Origin: CAXBMB01 sp052078155
GTDB taxonomy: Bacteria; Pseudomonadota; Alphaproteobacteria; Kiloniellales; DSM-21159
NCBI GenBank assembly: GCA_052078155.1
Contig: JBQJBP010000004.1
Location: 1 to 64,000, forward strand
Length of the DNA: 64,000 nucleotides
Direction: 5' to 3'
Position numbers and translations under genes: made by a program. The notes below the pieces were generated by a model. It saw only the letters and a program-made list of their open reading frames with translations, searched no databases and was not told the DNA's origin. Shown piece after piece: positions 23,886 to 31,379 of this stretch (within the stretch, counting starts at the first letter, position 1; each line of letters begins with the position of its first letter).

Positions 23886-24550
23886 AACGACAGGTATCCT
23901 TCTTGCTATGGCCGCCTTTGTGCTGTGGCCCTCTCTGGGCTGTGCCCCCTTTTCTGGCGGCGGGCCTGCTTTGGGGCGGCGGGCCTATGAGAATTTCTCG
24001 GAACCTTCGGCCTAACGGCACCCTCCAGTTAAGAGAGAGACAGAGCCAACTCAACCGAAAGATGCCTAAACTTTATCTCATTCTTATCCTACCACATCTG
24101 AGGCATCCCCCCTGTCGAGAGCAGAAAAACCGCAGTATTCTGCCATTTCCTTCCGCACCGTATGGCGCGTTCCAATGCCGCCAGCAGCCAGCCCTCTTGC
24201 CATTATGAAAAGCCCTCGGCATGCTCTTGGGCAGGTTAGGGACACCTGGTTGGCGCGAGATGCCGGTCTTCGTGAAACAGCGGCAGCTGTTACAAGGTCA
24301 CGCAAGCCGGATCACGCCTGTTACCGGAACCCTGACGAACCCCGACGGTCCGCGGCAAGGGAACTTTATGTGACCTCAGCCCGCAACCGGGGACAATCTA
24401 GGGCGAGAGACCCGGAGCAACGCCTGTTGCGCAGGACCTTTCCGCCCCGCTGTTTTCCGGCTTTGACCGGAAACAGGCCTTGGGTCCCAGCTTTCTGATT
24501 TTATTCAGAAACCACAGACCCCTTGCAGCTGGTGGCGACTAGGTTCGTGC
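23886..24550. other. Long non-coding region with several strong hairpins (candidate RNA)
   Basis: No convincing gene. Between about 24210 and 24480 there are several self-complementary elements on the plus strand: CGGCAT/ATGCCG (24217-24265) with inner CAGGT/ACCTG; a compound stem 24263-24310 (CCGG-CTT-CGTGA-AACAGC, GGCA loop, GCTGTT, TCACG, AAGCCGG); GCAAC/GTTGC with a GCCT loop (24417-24430); and CTGTTTTCCGG/CCGGAAACAG (24450-24476). The first two overlap at 24263-24265 and are mutually exclusive. It matches no RNA family I can recognise with confidence; it could be an sRNA or part of the glutamine synthetase leader. The stretch 23886-24200 also contains a 12-base direct repeat GGCGGCGGGCCT. 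Confidence 0.4.
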
Positions 24551-24680
24551 CTTTGGCTTTTGACCAGGTCTTTCCGTCCCTTCGCACCGCTGTTTGACCC
24601 CCAATTTTCTTTGGCGGTGCGAAGCCTATCCCTTGAGAGAATTGGGGGAAGTCAGGTCGTGCTGCCAAGAAAAGCCAAAG
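24551..24680 (+). promoter_or_regulatory. Pseudoknot-like leader of the glutamine synthetase-family gene
   Basis: Three long inverted repeats interlock just upstream of the coding region. A: CTTTGGCTTTT (24551-24561) with AAAAGCCAAAG (24670-24680). B: CTTCGCACCGC (24580-24590) with GCGGTGCGAAG (24614-24624). C: CCCCCAATTTTCT (24598-24610) with AGAGAATTGGGGG (24636-24648, one G-U). The 5' arm of C lies in the loop of B and its 3' arm outside, so B and C form either an H-type pseudoknot or two alternative states; A encloses both. This strongly suggests a regulatory RNA, but I recognise no known riboswitch class. Confidence 0.5.
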
Positions 24681-24716
24681 AAGATGGCGGCACGGGCGAA
24701 ACCCAAGAGTTGCTTT

Positions 24717-26066
24717 ATGAGCAAAATTGAAGAGTTTTTGAAAGAGCACCGCATTGAGGAAGTCGAGTGCTTGGTGCCCGATATGGCGGGCATTGCGCGG
24801 GGGAAGATTCTCCCGGCCCACAAATTTCTCGCTGGCATGAACAATCGGGGCCTGCGCCTGCCGGAGTCTGTTTTTGTCCAGACCGTTACCGGCAGCTACC
24901 CGGAAGAAGAAAAGGTCCAGGTGACCAATCCGGCCACCTCCGACGTGTTCCTGATCCCCGATCCCAGCACCATTCGTCTGGTTCCCTGGTACACCGAGCC
25001 CACTGCCCAGATCATCTGCGATGCCATTTATCACGATGGCACCCCTGTACCCTTTTCCGCCCGTCAGGTGCTCAAGCGCATTGTCTCGCTGTTCGATGAC
25101 ATGAACATCACCCCCATTGTGGCTGCGGAAATGGAGTTCTACCTGGTCGATCCCACGGACGATCACGACTATCCCCTGCGCCCGCCCATCGGACGCTCCG
25201 GCCGGCGGGAAACCAGCCGCCAGGCCTACGGCGTGGATGCGGTCAACGAATTCGACCCCATGTTCGAGGAAATCTATGATTTCTGCGAGGCACAGGGCAT
25301 CGACATCGACACCCTGATCCACGAATCCGGGGCCGCGCAGATGGAGATGAACTTCGACCATTGCGATGCTCTGCTGCAGGCTGATCAGGCTTTCCTGTTC
25401 AAACGCACAGTGCGTGAAGCCGGGCTGCGCCACAAAGTCTTTGCCACCTTCATGGCCAAACCCATGCAGGGCCAGCCGGGCAGTTCCATGCATCTGCACC
25501 AGTCTCTGGTCAGCAGTGATAACGGTGAAAACCTCTTTGCCACCAAACGCGGCCGCAACTCTGCCCTCTTTATGAACTACATCGGGGGTCTGCAGCGCTA
25601 CCTGCCTGCAGCGCTGCCGCTCTTTGCGCCGAACGTCAATTCCTATCGCCGCCTGATCCCAGACAGCGACGCCCCCATCAACACGCACTGGGGCATTGAT
25701 AACCGGACAGTTGGCCTGCGCGTTCCCTATTCCGACAACAAGGCCCGCCGGGTTGAAAACCGGATGAGCGGGGCAGATGCCAACCCCTATCTGGCCATTG
25801 CCGGATCTCTGGCCTGCGGGTATCTGGGCATGACGGAAAAACGCAAACCCCGTAAACCGGTGGAAGGCGATGCCTACCGTCTGGCCCACACCCTGCCCCG
25901 GACGCTTTACGACAGCCTCAACCGGCTGACCTCGTCGCGCCCGCTCAAGCAGATCCTGGGGGAAGAGTTCGTGCTGGCCCTGCAGGCCGTCAAGGAAGCT
26001 GAACTGGATGCCTATCAGGAGGTCATTTCTTCCTGGGAGCGCGAGCACCTTCTGCTGAACGTCTAG
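24717..26066 (+). CDS. Glutamine synthetase-family ligase, PuuA-like (gamma-glutamylpolyamine synthetase or similar)
   Basis: Protein of 449 residues from MSKIEEFLKEHRIEEVE (24717); ATG 24684 is an in-frame alternative and the frame is open back to 24594, inside the inverted repeats. GS-fold motifs: AAEMEFYLVD (metal glutamate), GAAQMEMNFDH, MAKPMQGQPGSSMHLHQSL, FAPNVNSYRRL, NRTVGLRVP and ENRMSGADANPYLAIAGSL. The divergent N-terminus (LVPDMAGIARGK) and FAPNVNSYRRL resemble PuuA, which ligates glutamate to putrescine, rather than GlnA. With the PuuR-like regulator and the aminotransferase 3-4 kb upstream, a polyamine or amine-nitrogen role is plausible but unproven. The stop TAG is supplied by a repeat end (CTAGAGCATG). 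Confidence 0.85.
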   Translation: MSKIEEFLKEHRIEEVECLVPDMAGIARGKILPAHKFLAGMNNRGLRLPESVFVQTVTGSYPEEEKVQVTNPATSDVFLIPDPSTIRLVPWYTEPTAQIICDAIYHDGTPVPFSARQVLKRIVSLFDDMNITPIVAAEMEFYLVDPTDDHDYPLRPPIGRSGRRETSRQAYGVDAVNEFDPMFEEIYDFCEAQGIDIDTLIHESGAAQMEMNFDHCDALLQADQAFLFKRTVREAGLRHKVFATFMAKPMQGQPGSSMHLHQSLVSSDNGENLFATKRGRNSALFMNYIGGLQRYLPAALPLFAPNVNSYRRLIPDSDAPINTHWGIDNRTVGLRVPYSDNKARRVENRMSGADANPYLAIAGSLACGYLGMTEKRKPRKPVEGDAYRLAHTLPRTLYDSLNRLTSSRPLKQILGEEFVLALQAVKEAELDAYQEVISSWEREHLLLNV

Positions 26067-26384
26067 AGCATGCTTGGTAAGTCAGGCGCAAGCTGCATTT
26101 GGAGCCAACCCGATTTGGCTCCCAGCAGTGAACGCCAGACCGCCCTTCTGAAAGGCCCCGTTGTTGCCCCCTGGCAAAACGGGGTTTTTCTTTTTTTTGC
26201 CTCTTACAGGATCTGCACGTCGCGGGTAACCTATACAGTGAGTTTAGCTGCCAGGGGCCCGACAACCGCGAAAGTGGTGGGGTGAACCTTAAGCTTGCCA
26301 TTGTTTGATCAAGCTGCGACCGCCCCGCAGGCGGCGTGGCCAAACTGCATAAAAACAAAGAGATAACAGGGGGAATTCAAAAGG
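26067..26384. other. Spacer between the glutamine synthetase-family gene and the carbonic anhydrase gene
   Basis: No gene. It begins with a decayed end of the dispersed repeat (CTAGAGCATGCTTGG from 26063), then a perfect hairpin GGAGCCAA/TTGGCTCC (26101-26122), then the terminator at 26156. From 26199 to 26384 I see nothing definite apart from presumed promoter sequence for the next gene. Confidence 0.6.
26156..26198 (+). terminator. Terminator after the glutamine synthetase-family gene
   Basis: CCCCGTT/AACGGGG stem with a 15-base loop followed by TTTTTCTTTTTTTT, an unusually long T tract. Confidence 0.88.
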
Positions 26385-27104
26385 ATGTGCACCTCATCTG
26401 ACACTCAAAATGGCGTTAGCCGCAGAGATTTGCTGGCGCTGGGCGCTGCCGGGACAGCCGCACTGGCCGCCGCCGGCCTGTCTCACCGCCCGGCAGCAGC
26501 GACCCAGACCCGTCCCCAAACTCCCGATGAGTCCCTTGAGGCCCTGAAGGCGGGCAACGCGCGCTTTGTGAAGAAGCCGGAGCTCTGTGTTGACGACCTG
26601 GCTGAGCGACGGGATGCTGTCAGTGGCGGCCAGGCACCCTGGGCCTCCATCATCTCCTGCGCAGACAGCCGGGTACCGCCGGAGCTGCTGTTCGGCGGCT
26701 TGGGCAAAGGGGAGCTTTTTGTCTCCCGCAATGCCGGCAATCTGGTAGATACCGCCACCCTGGGCACGGCAGAGTATGGAGCGGTTGTGCTGGGTGCCCC
26801 TTTGATTGTCGTCCTGGCGCACACCGCCTGTGGTGCCGTTCAGGCGGCCTGCGATGTCGTGACAGACAACGCGACCTATCCAGGTGCCATCGGCCCCATG
26901 ATCCAGCCCATCCTGCCTTCAGCCATTGCCATGAACGGCAGCGCGGGCGACTACACCAACAACACAGCCAAGGAAAGTGCCAGGCGGACAGCCAGCCGCA
27001 TGACCGAGACCAGCACCCTGCTGGCCGATCTTGTAGACACGGGCAAACTCAAGATCGTCCCGGCGATCTATGATCTGGAAAGCGGAGAGGTGACTTTCCT
27101 CTAG
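26385..27104 (+). CDS. Tat-exported beta-carbonic anhydrase
   Basis: Protein of 239 residues for CO2/bicarbonate interconversion. Zinc ligands and the Asp/Arg dyad of beta-class enzymes are visible: C92-A-D94-S-R96, and H146-TA-C149 in the HTACGAV motif. The N-terminus has a twin-arginine signal, SRRDLLALGAAGTAALAAAG (residues 12-31), so the enzyme should be folded with zinc in the cytoplasm and exported to the periplasm, less common than cytoplasmic beta-CAs. The start at 26385 follows a purine-rich GGGGGAA stretch. The stop codon TAG lies inside the end of a dispersed repeat. It is a single-gene unit with no transporter next to it. Confidence 0.93.
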   Translation: MCTSSDTQNGVSRRDLLALGAAGTAALAAAGLSHRPAAATQTRPQTPDESLEALKAGNARFVKKPELCVDDLAERRDAVSGGQAPWASIISCADSRVPPELLFGGLGKGELFVSRNAGNLVDTATLGTAEYGAVVLGAPLIVVLAHTACGAVQAACDVVTDNATYPGAIGPMIQPILPSAIAMNGSAGDYTNNTAKESARRTASRMTETSTLLADLVDTGKLKIVPAIYDLESGEVTFL

Positions 27105-27236
27105 AGCATGATCGGTTTGGTCAGAAGCGCTTTGCGCTTGGAACTAAACCGTGTCTCATCCTCTAAAACACTGAAAGGAGTTTCACGCTTCAAGTGGTAT
27201 CACCTAGTGAGTCCACTTAAAGCGATTTGACTCTAG
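27101..27236 (-). repeat. Dispersed palindromic repeat, copy 1 (minus orientation)
   Basis: About 136 bp beginning CTAGAGCATGATCGG and ending CGATTTGACTCTAG, the reverse of the copies at 39878 and 62263. The inner GAAGCGCTTTGCGCTT hairpin and the GTTTCACGCTT segment are recognisable. Its left end provides the TAG stop of the carbonic anhydrase gene. It fills about half of the 287-base gap before the next gene. Confidence 0.85.
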
Positions 27237-27294
27237 AGCCTCGGCTCAGATTAGACCGGCACCTGTATTACGCCGCAGGATACTGGACCGTCAG

Positions 27295-27348
27295 TACATG
27301 ATCGGTGGGTTTCAAGCGCTCGGCTTGTCCGGCTTCACCGATCATGTT
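27295..27348. repeat. Perfect inverted repeat, probable short relative of the dispersed repeat
   Basis: ACATGATCGGTG (27296-27307) and CACCGATCATGT (27336-27347) are perfect 12-base arms, with an inner CAAGC/GCTTG hairpin. The arm sequence CATGATCGG matches the terminus of the dispersed repeat, so this may be a miniature derivative. It could also terminate the kinase operon transcribed toward it. Confidence 0.6.
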
Positions 27349-27391
27349 CTGGCTTTTGGCCAGTGATCAGGCCGGAAATCTGACCAAAGCA

Positions 27392-27880
27392 TCAAGCGGT
27401 CTGAACAAAAACCGGCATTTCATCAGCCCCCGGCCGGTCCATGCGTGCCTCCATGAAGTCAAACATCTGCCGTGTGACCTCAAAGGAGTAGCTGGCACTT
27501 TGCTCCCGGTTGCGCTGCTCCACCCTGGCCCAGCGCAGGTCCGGGTCAACATCCAGCCAATGGAGATCAAGCGGAACGGATAGCGCAGCCGCCCTTTCCG
27601 CAAAGCGCTGGCGCTGTTGTCGTTCCATGAAGCCGCAATCAAACAAACTGGGGCACCCCAAAGCGAGCTGCTGTTCCGCCAGATCCCACATGACCGCTTC
27701 ACAGCGCCTCACCCGTTCGATGCTCCACTCATAATTCAGTTCTGTTTGATCGGGCATGAACAGCTGCTTCATCCATTCATCAATGGAAAGCAGCAAGGCC
27801 CCTGTCTGGGAAGCCTGTTGTCTGGAATAGGTGGTTTTTCCGGCACCGACACCGCCGCCGACCAAAATGATCCTGCTCAT
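27392..27880 (-). CDS. P-loop (AAA/zeta-type) kinase-like protein
   Basis: Protein of 162 residues starting MSRIILVGGGVGAGKTTYSR, with a clear Walker A (GGGVGAGKTT, residues 8-17). A Walker B-like SLFDCGF and the following ERQQRQRFAERAAAL region resemble the ATP-dependent phosphotransferases of the AAA_33/zeta group. The substrate is unknown. It starts seven bases after the stop of the upstream gene and is the last gene of a three-gene minus-strand unit with a nylB-like hydrolase; the joint role is not evident. Confidence 0.7.
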   Translation of the reverse strand: MSRIILVGGGVGAGKTTYSRQQASQTGALLLSIDEWMKQLFMPDQTELNYEWSIERVRRCEAVMWDLAEQQLALGCPSLFDCGFMERQQRQRFAERAAALSVPLDLHWLDVDPDLRWARVEQRNREQSASYSFEVTRQMFDFMEARMDRPGADEMPVFVQTA

Positions 27881-27887
27881 CGCAAAC

Positions 27888-28598
27888 TCATGAGATCCAG
27901 ATTTTCAAACTGCCGAGTTTTTCAAACCCCAGCGCCAGGGGCTCTGCCAGCTGACCATCGGCTTCGTAGGTGACCAGATCTTTGCCGCGGTAGTGGGCCA
28001 GGGCCTGGGCCTGGGCAATGGTACTGTCGTACGCCCCGAAGGTGTTGGAAATTCCTACAACCTGGCCCGTTACATTGGCCACGAAACCCGCCTTGAGTTC
28101 CCCCTCAGACCAGCCCCCCCAGAACGCGACACCCTCTGCCTCCAGCAATGCCGGAAGAAAGATCCGATCGGCCCCTGCTTCCCGTTCGTCCCAGGTGCCT
28201 TCCCAGTGGGCCAGATCCTCGGCTGTGGCCGCTGTCCGCCAGATGAGCTTCTCAGCAGAAGAAATCTCGCGACCCGCAGGCAGATGCAACCAACTGGCAG
28301 AAAACAGGCAGGTCATGCCCAGATTTTCCAGCGGCAGATTGCCAAAGCTGTCTTTCAGGCTAAAGGCCTTTCCAGCCATTTGGGCCCGCAGGTCTTCGAT
28401 GGCCGCCAGGAGACGGGCCTGTTCATCAGCCGTCGTCACCAGGTTTGGGTAAAAATCCGGAACCGGTGCCGGGCAGGCAACCCATCCGTCGGGCTGAACG
28501 ACAGGCAAATCATGGCTTTGCCAGACCAGAGAGCACCATTGGGCGTTGTTTTCGATGGCGAGAGCCAACGGGGACAGGGGCTGACTGGAAAGAGGCAT
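27888..28598 (-). CDS. Uncharacterised protein with GNAT-like C-terminus
   Basis: Protein of 236 residues that I do not recognise with certainty. The C-terminal half (FVANVTGQVVGISNTFG, ending ALGFEKLGSLKIWIS) has the rhythm of a GNAT acetyltransferase: a strand with V-G, then a final GFEKLG-type strand. The N-terminal half (WVACPAPVPDFYPNLVTT) would be a degenerate copy. It lies 32 bases after the nylB-like gene and 7 bases before the kinase gene, so all three are probably one operon. Confidence 0.5.
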   Translation of the reverse strand: MPLSSQPLSPLALAIENNAQWCSLVWQSHDLPVVQPDGWVACPAPVPDFYPNLVTTADEQARLLAAIEDLRAQMAGKAFSLKDSFGNLPLENLGMTCLFSASWLHLPAGREISSAEKLIWRTAATAEDLAHWEGTWDEREAGADRIFLPALLEAEGVAFWGGWSEGELKAGFVANVTGQVVGISNTFGAYDSTIAQAQALAHYRGKDLVTYEADGQLAEPLALGFEKLGSLKIWIS

Positions 28599-28630
28599 TA
28601 AGCGGGCTTTCTGACTTGACTGATTTGGTT

Positions 28631-29821
28631 TTAGCCCAGATGCCGGGCCAGGGCATCAAAGGCCCGAAGCTGCGCCAGTTCCAGTGGCTCATCCAAAGGC
28701 TGGGCCCCGGAAGACACCTTGGCGATCACCACGTCCGATGCAGGATCCACATATATCCACTGACCATGAATGCCAATGGCCATGTAAGCCCCGCGGTCAT
28801 TGCCGATCTGGTACCATTTGTTTCTGTATTTCCCCTCGGGCAGAAGCCCCAGGAAGTTGCCCTTCAACCAGGCCTCCCGGCTGCCCTGGGTCAGCGTATC
28901 ATCTACCCACCAGCCGGGCAGGATCTGCTGGCCATTGGCCATGCCCCGGCAGCGCATCAGATCACCAAAGCGGGCCAGGTCATAGAGGCCCACACAGATG
29001 CCGCCAGCCGTCCGAGGTGCCCCCAGCGGATCCACCGTGATATAGCCATCAACCATGGCCCCCATGGGCTGCCAGATCAGCTCTGACAAAAGGTCGGAAA
29101 AGCGGCGCTGCGCAGCCCGTTCAATGATCCAGCCCAGCAGATCTGAATTGGGGGAGGCATAGGCAAAGACCTCGCCGTGAGCATGGCTGTCCTTCGGCAG
29201 GCTGCAGAGGAACCCCCGCAGATCGGCTTCGACCCCTTCCATGGGCGGATTCCAGCCGGTGGCTGCCCGATAGCGGGCAAAATCGCCGGTGGGGTCCAGA
29301 TAGCTCTCTTCAAAGGCCAGAGAAACGGTCATGTCCAGCACATGCTGAACAGTGCAATCACCGTATGCTGATCCTTCAGCTTCCGGCAGGTAGTGAGTCA
29401 CCGGCAAGGAAGGGTCCAGCTGCCCACGGTCCGTCAGGATGCCAGCCACCGCAGCGGAAATGGACTTGCTGACGGAAAAGACAATGTGCGGCACCAAAGG
29501 CTGATAGCCGTTGTCATACCACTCCGCCACCAACTGGCCCTGCTGCAGCACCACCAGACCATCAGTGCTGCTCTCCTTCAGCAGACGCTCCCAGGTCCAG
29601 TCTTCCCCATCCAGTCCCTCAAAGGAAACCTGGGTGATGCGGGACGCTGCCGATTCCAGTGGCTGACTGTTCTGGGGTGCCGCGGCAATGTTGCTGTTCG
29701 GCACAATTTCGCGCACATGATGAAAAGCCCAGCGGTTGAAAGGCGCTGTCCGCCAGTTGGAAAGATCAACCTGAGTCTGCTCGGATGCCGGAAAAGTACG
29801 CATCATGGTATTGATCGTCAC
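28631..29821 (-). CDS. Serine hydrolase of the 6-aminohexanoate-dimer hydrolase (NylB)/class C beta-lactamase family
   Basis: Protein of 396 residues from a GTG at 29821, chosen because AAAGGGGG lies just upstream; ATG codons at 29806/29803 are alternatives. The catalytic SVSK (Ser about 116, Lys about 119) and a YASPN motif (Tyr about 221) form the beta-lactamase-fold triad. The segments NRWAFHHVREIVPNS, LPVTHYLPEAEGSAYGD, VLDMTVSLAFEE and GIHGQWIYVDP follow the Arthrobacter nylon-oligomer hydrolase NylB closely. No signal peptide is seen, so it is probably cytoplasmic. Natural substrates of this family are mostly unknown amides or esters. First gene of a three-gene operon. Confidence 0.87.
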   Translation of the reverse strand: MTINTMMRTFPASEQTQVDLSNWRTAPFNRWAFHHVREIVPNSNIAAAPQNSQPLESAASRITQVSFEGLDGEDWTWERLLKESSTDGLVVLQQGQLVAEWYDNGYQPLVPHIVFSVSKSISAAVAGILTDRGQLDPSLPVTHYLPEAEGSAYGDCTVQHVLDMTVSLAFEESYLDPTGDFARYRAATGWNPPMEGVEADLRGFLCSLPKDSHAHGEVFAYASPNSDLLGWIIERAAQRRFSDLLSELIWQPMGAMVDGYITVDPLGAPRTAGGICVGLYDLARFGDLMRCRGMANGQQILPGWWVDDTLTQGSREAWLKGNFLGLLPEGKYRNKWYQIGNDRGAYMAIGIHGQWIYVDPASDVVIAKVSSGAQPLDEPLELAQLRAFDALARHLG

Positions 29822-29864
29822 GGCCTGCCCCCTTTGAAAGCCATCCACGGTTTATCAGCTACAA

Positions 29865-29931
29865 CTAGAGCCAGTTTGACAGGAGCGAAAGCGCCCTGCG
29901 CTTCATTTCTGCCATGAAGCTGCGGCTAGAG
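29865..29931. repeat. Degenerate short form of the dispersed repeat
   Basis: Starts CTAGAGCCAG and ends GGCTAGAG, with GAGCGAAAGCGC and ATGAAGC-type inner palindromic pieces. It lies in the divergent gap between the nylB-like gene and the sugar dehydrogenase gene. Assigned to the family only from its ends. Confidence 0.4.
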
Positions 29932-30131
29932 TGTGGTCGGAGAAAGCGGTGTGCAACCCGCCTGGCTGTTCATCATGCTCCCGACTGGCGTCCCTCTGTA
30001 AGCGCCAAAGGCCGCGATTGTCGGCGTTCCAGCGCCTTGAGTCTGAGCGGGTTCTTTTTCCTCACTTCGCGCCCACGTCTGCAGTACCATGAGTTCCCTC
30101 TTTCCCCGTGACAGCTGCCGGCCCGGACAAG

Positions 30132-31292
30132 ATGACACAGCATTTTTCCCCTCTGCCACTTCGCCCGTTCTGCGTCTTCACCCTTCTTTTGGTCATGGTC
30201 AACGGACTGGTCTTTGAAGCCGAGGCCAGAACCTTCAAGAGCGAAAAGCAGTCCTTTTCCGTTACAGAAGTGACCGATGGACTGGAGCATCCCTGGGCGA
30301 TGGCCTTCCTGCCCGATGGCGGCATCCTGATCACGGAACGCCCCGGGCGATTGCGGCTCTGGCGTGACGGCCAGCTTCTGCCTGAGCCTGTCGAGGGCTT
30401 GCCGGCACTGGTCGCAAAAGGCCAGGGAGGGCTGCTGGACATCGTTCTCCACCCCCGCTTTGAAGAGACAGGCTGGCTCTATCTCAGTTATTCAGCCAAC
30501 GATCTGCAGGGCAGCCCGCAAAACAAGGGCACCCGTGTCTCCCGTCACACCTGGGAAGACGGCAAACTCTCGCCCGGGCGCATCATCTATGATCTGGAGA
30601 AGAAAACCTCCGGTGGGCGGCACTTCGGCTCCCGCCTGGCTTTCGACGATGAGGCGCACCTCTACATCACCATTGGTGACCGCGGGGACCAGCCCAGGGC
30701 TCAGGATCTGGGAGATGCCGCCGGCTCAGTGCTGCGCCTGAAGGACAATGGCAGAATTCCAGAAGACAACCCCTTTGTTGGTCAGGCAGGGGCAGACCCC
30801 GCCATCTACAGCTACGGACACCGCAACCCTCAGGGCCTGATTTATCATTCTGAGCGCCGGGAGATCTGGGATCTGGAGCACGGCCCCAAAGGCGGGGATG
30901 AAATCAACAAAGTAGTGGCAGGTGGCAATTTCGGCTGGCCACTGGTGTCCTTCGGAGTCAACTACTCCGGCACCCCTGTTGGCACGGGCGAAAGTGAGCT
31001 GCCCGGGCTGGAGCCCCCCCTTTACCACTGGACCCCTTCCATCGCCCCGTCAGGCATGGCGTTGCTCACCAGCGACGCCTACCCGGGCTGGCAGGGCAAC
31101 CTCTTTGTCGGGTCTCTGAAATTTCAGTTGCTGTCCCGGCTGGAGCTGGACGGCGATCAGATTGTGCATGAAGAACAGCTTCTCAGCCGGGAGTTTGGCC
31201 GCATCCGGGATGTCCGACAGGGCCCGGACGGCTTGCTCTACCTGCTGACCGATGCCCCCAACGGCAAACTGCTGCGCCTGGATCCGCGCTGA
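30132..31292 (+). CDS. Exported PQQ-dependent sugar (aldose) dehydrogenase-like beta-propeller
   Basis: Protein of 386 residues from ATG 30132; GTG 30108 is possible. A signal peptide (FCVFTLLLVMVNGLVFEAEA) precedes a six-bladed GSDH-fold: GLEHPWAMAFLPDGGILITERPGRL (split here), GQGGLLDIVLHP, HFGSRLAFDDEAHLYITIGDRG, YSYGHRNPQGLIYH, EHGPKGGDEIN and GNFGWPLVSFGVNYSG. The His and Arg positions of the Asd/soluble glucose dehydrogenase family are present. It would oxidise aldoses in the periplasm with PQQ as cofactor; no PQQ synthesis genes are in the window. Single gene with its own terminator. Confidence 0.88.
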   Translation: MTQHFSPLPLRPFCVFTLLLVMVNGLVFEAEARTFKSEKQSFSVTEVTDGLEHPWAMAFLPDGGILITERPGRLRLWRDGQLLPEPVEGLPALVAKGQGGLLDIVLHPRFEETGWLYLSYSANDLQGSPQNKGTRVSRHTWEDGKLSPGRIIYDLEKKTSGGRHFGSRLAFDDEAHLYITIGDRGDQPRAQDLGDAAGSVLRLKDNGRIPEDNPFVGQAGADPAIYSYGHRNPQGLIYHSERREIWDLEHGPKGGDEINKVVAGGNFGWPLVSFGVNYSGTPVGTGESELPGLEPPLYHWTPSIAPSGMALLTSDAYPGWQGNLFVGSLKFQLLSRLELDGDQIVHEEQLLSREFGRIRDVRQGPDGLLYLLTDAPNGKLLRLDPR

Positions 31293-31324
31293 ATTCAGGG
31301 CATCTCATGAACACCTAACGGCAT

Positions 31325-31353
31325 AAAAAAAGGGAGCTCGCACGCTCCCTTTT
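31325..31353. terminator. Bidirectional terminator between sugar dehydrogenase and arsC
   Basis: AAAAGGGAGC/GCTCCCTTTT stem with a 6-base loop; A-run on the left and T-run on the right let it serve both convergent genes. Confidence 0.85.
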
Positions 31354-31379
31354 CAATACTGCTGCTCCGAACAGATCGA

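Noticed and set aside
24205..24480. Known structural RNAs (RNase P RNA, tmRNA, SRP RNA, cobalamin, glycine or SAM riboswitch; 6S RNA)
   Set aside because: Diagnostic conserved blocks of these families were looked for and not found; 6S RNA could not be excluded by eye, so the region is only called a candidate RNA.
24501..26048. Open frame of 515 codons antisense to the glutamine synthetase-family gene
   Set aside because: Shadow of a clear GS-fold protein on the plus strand.
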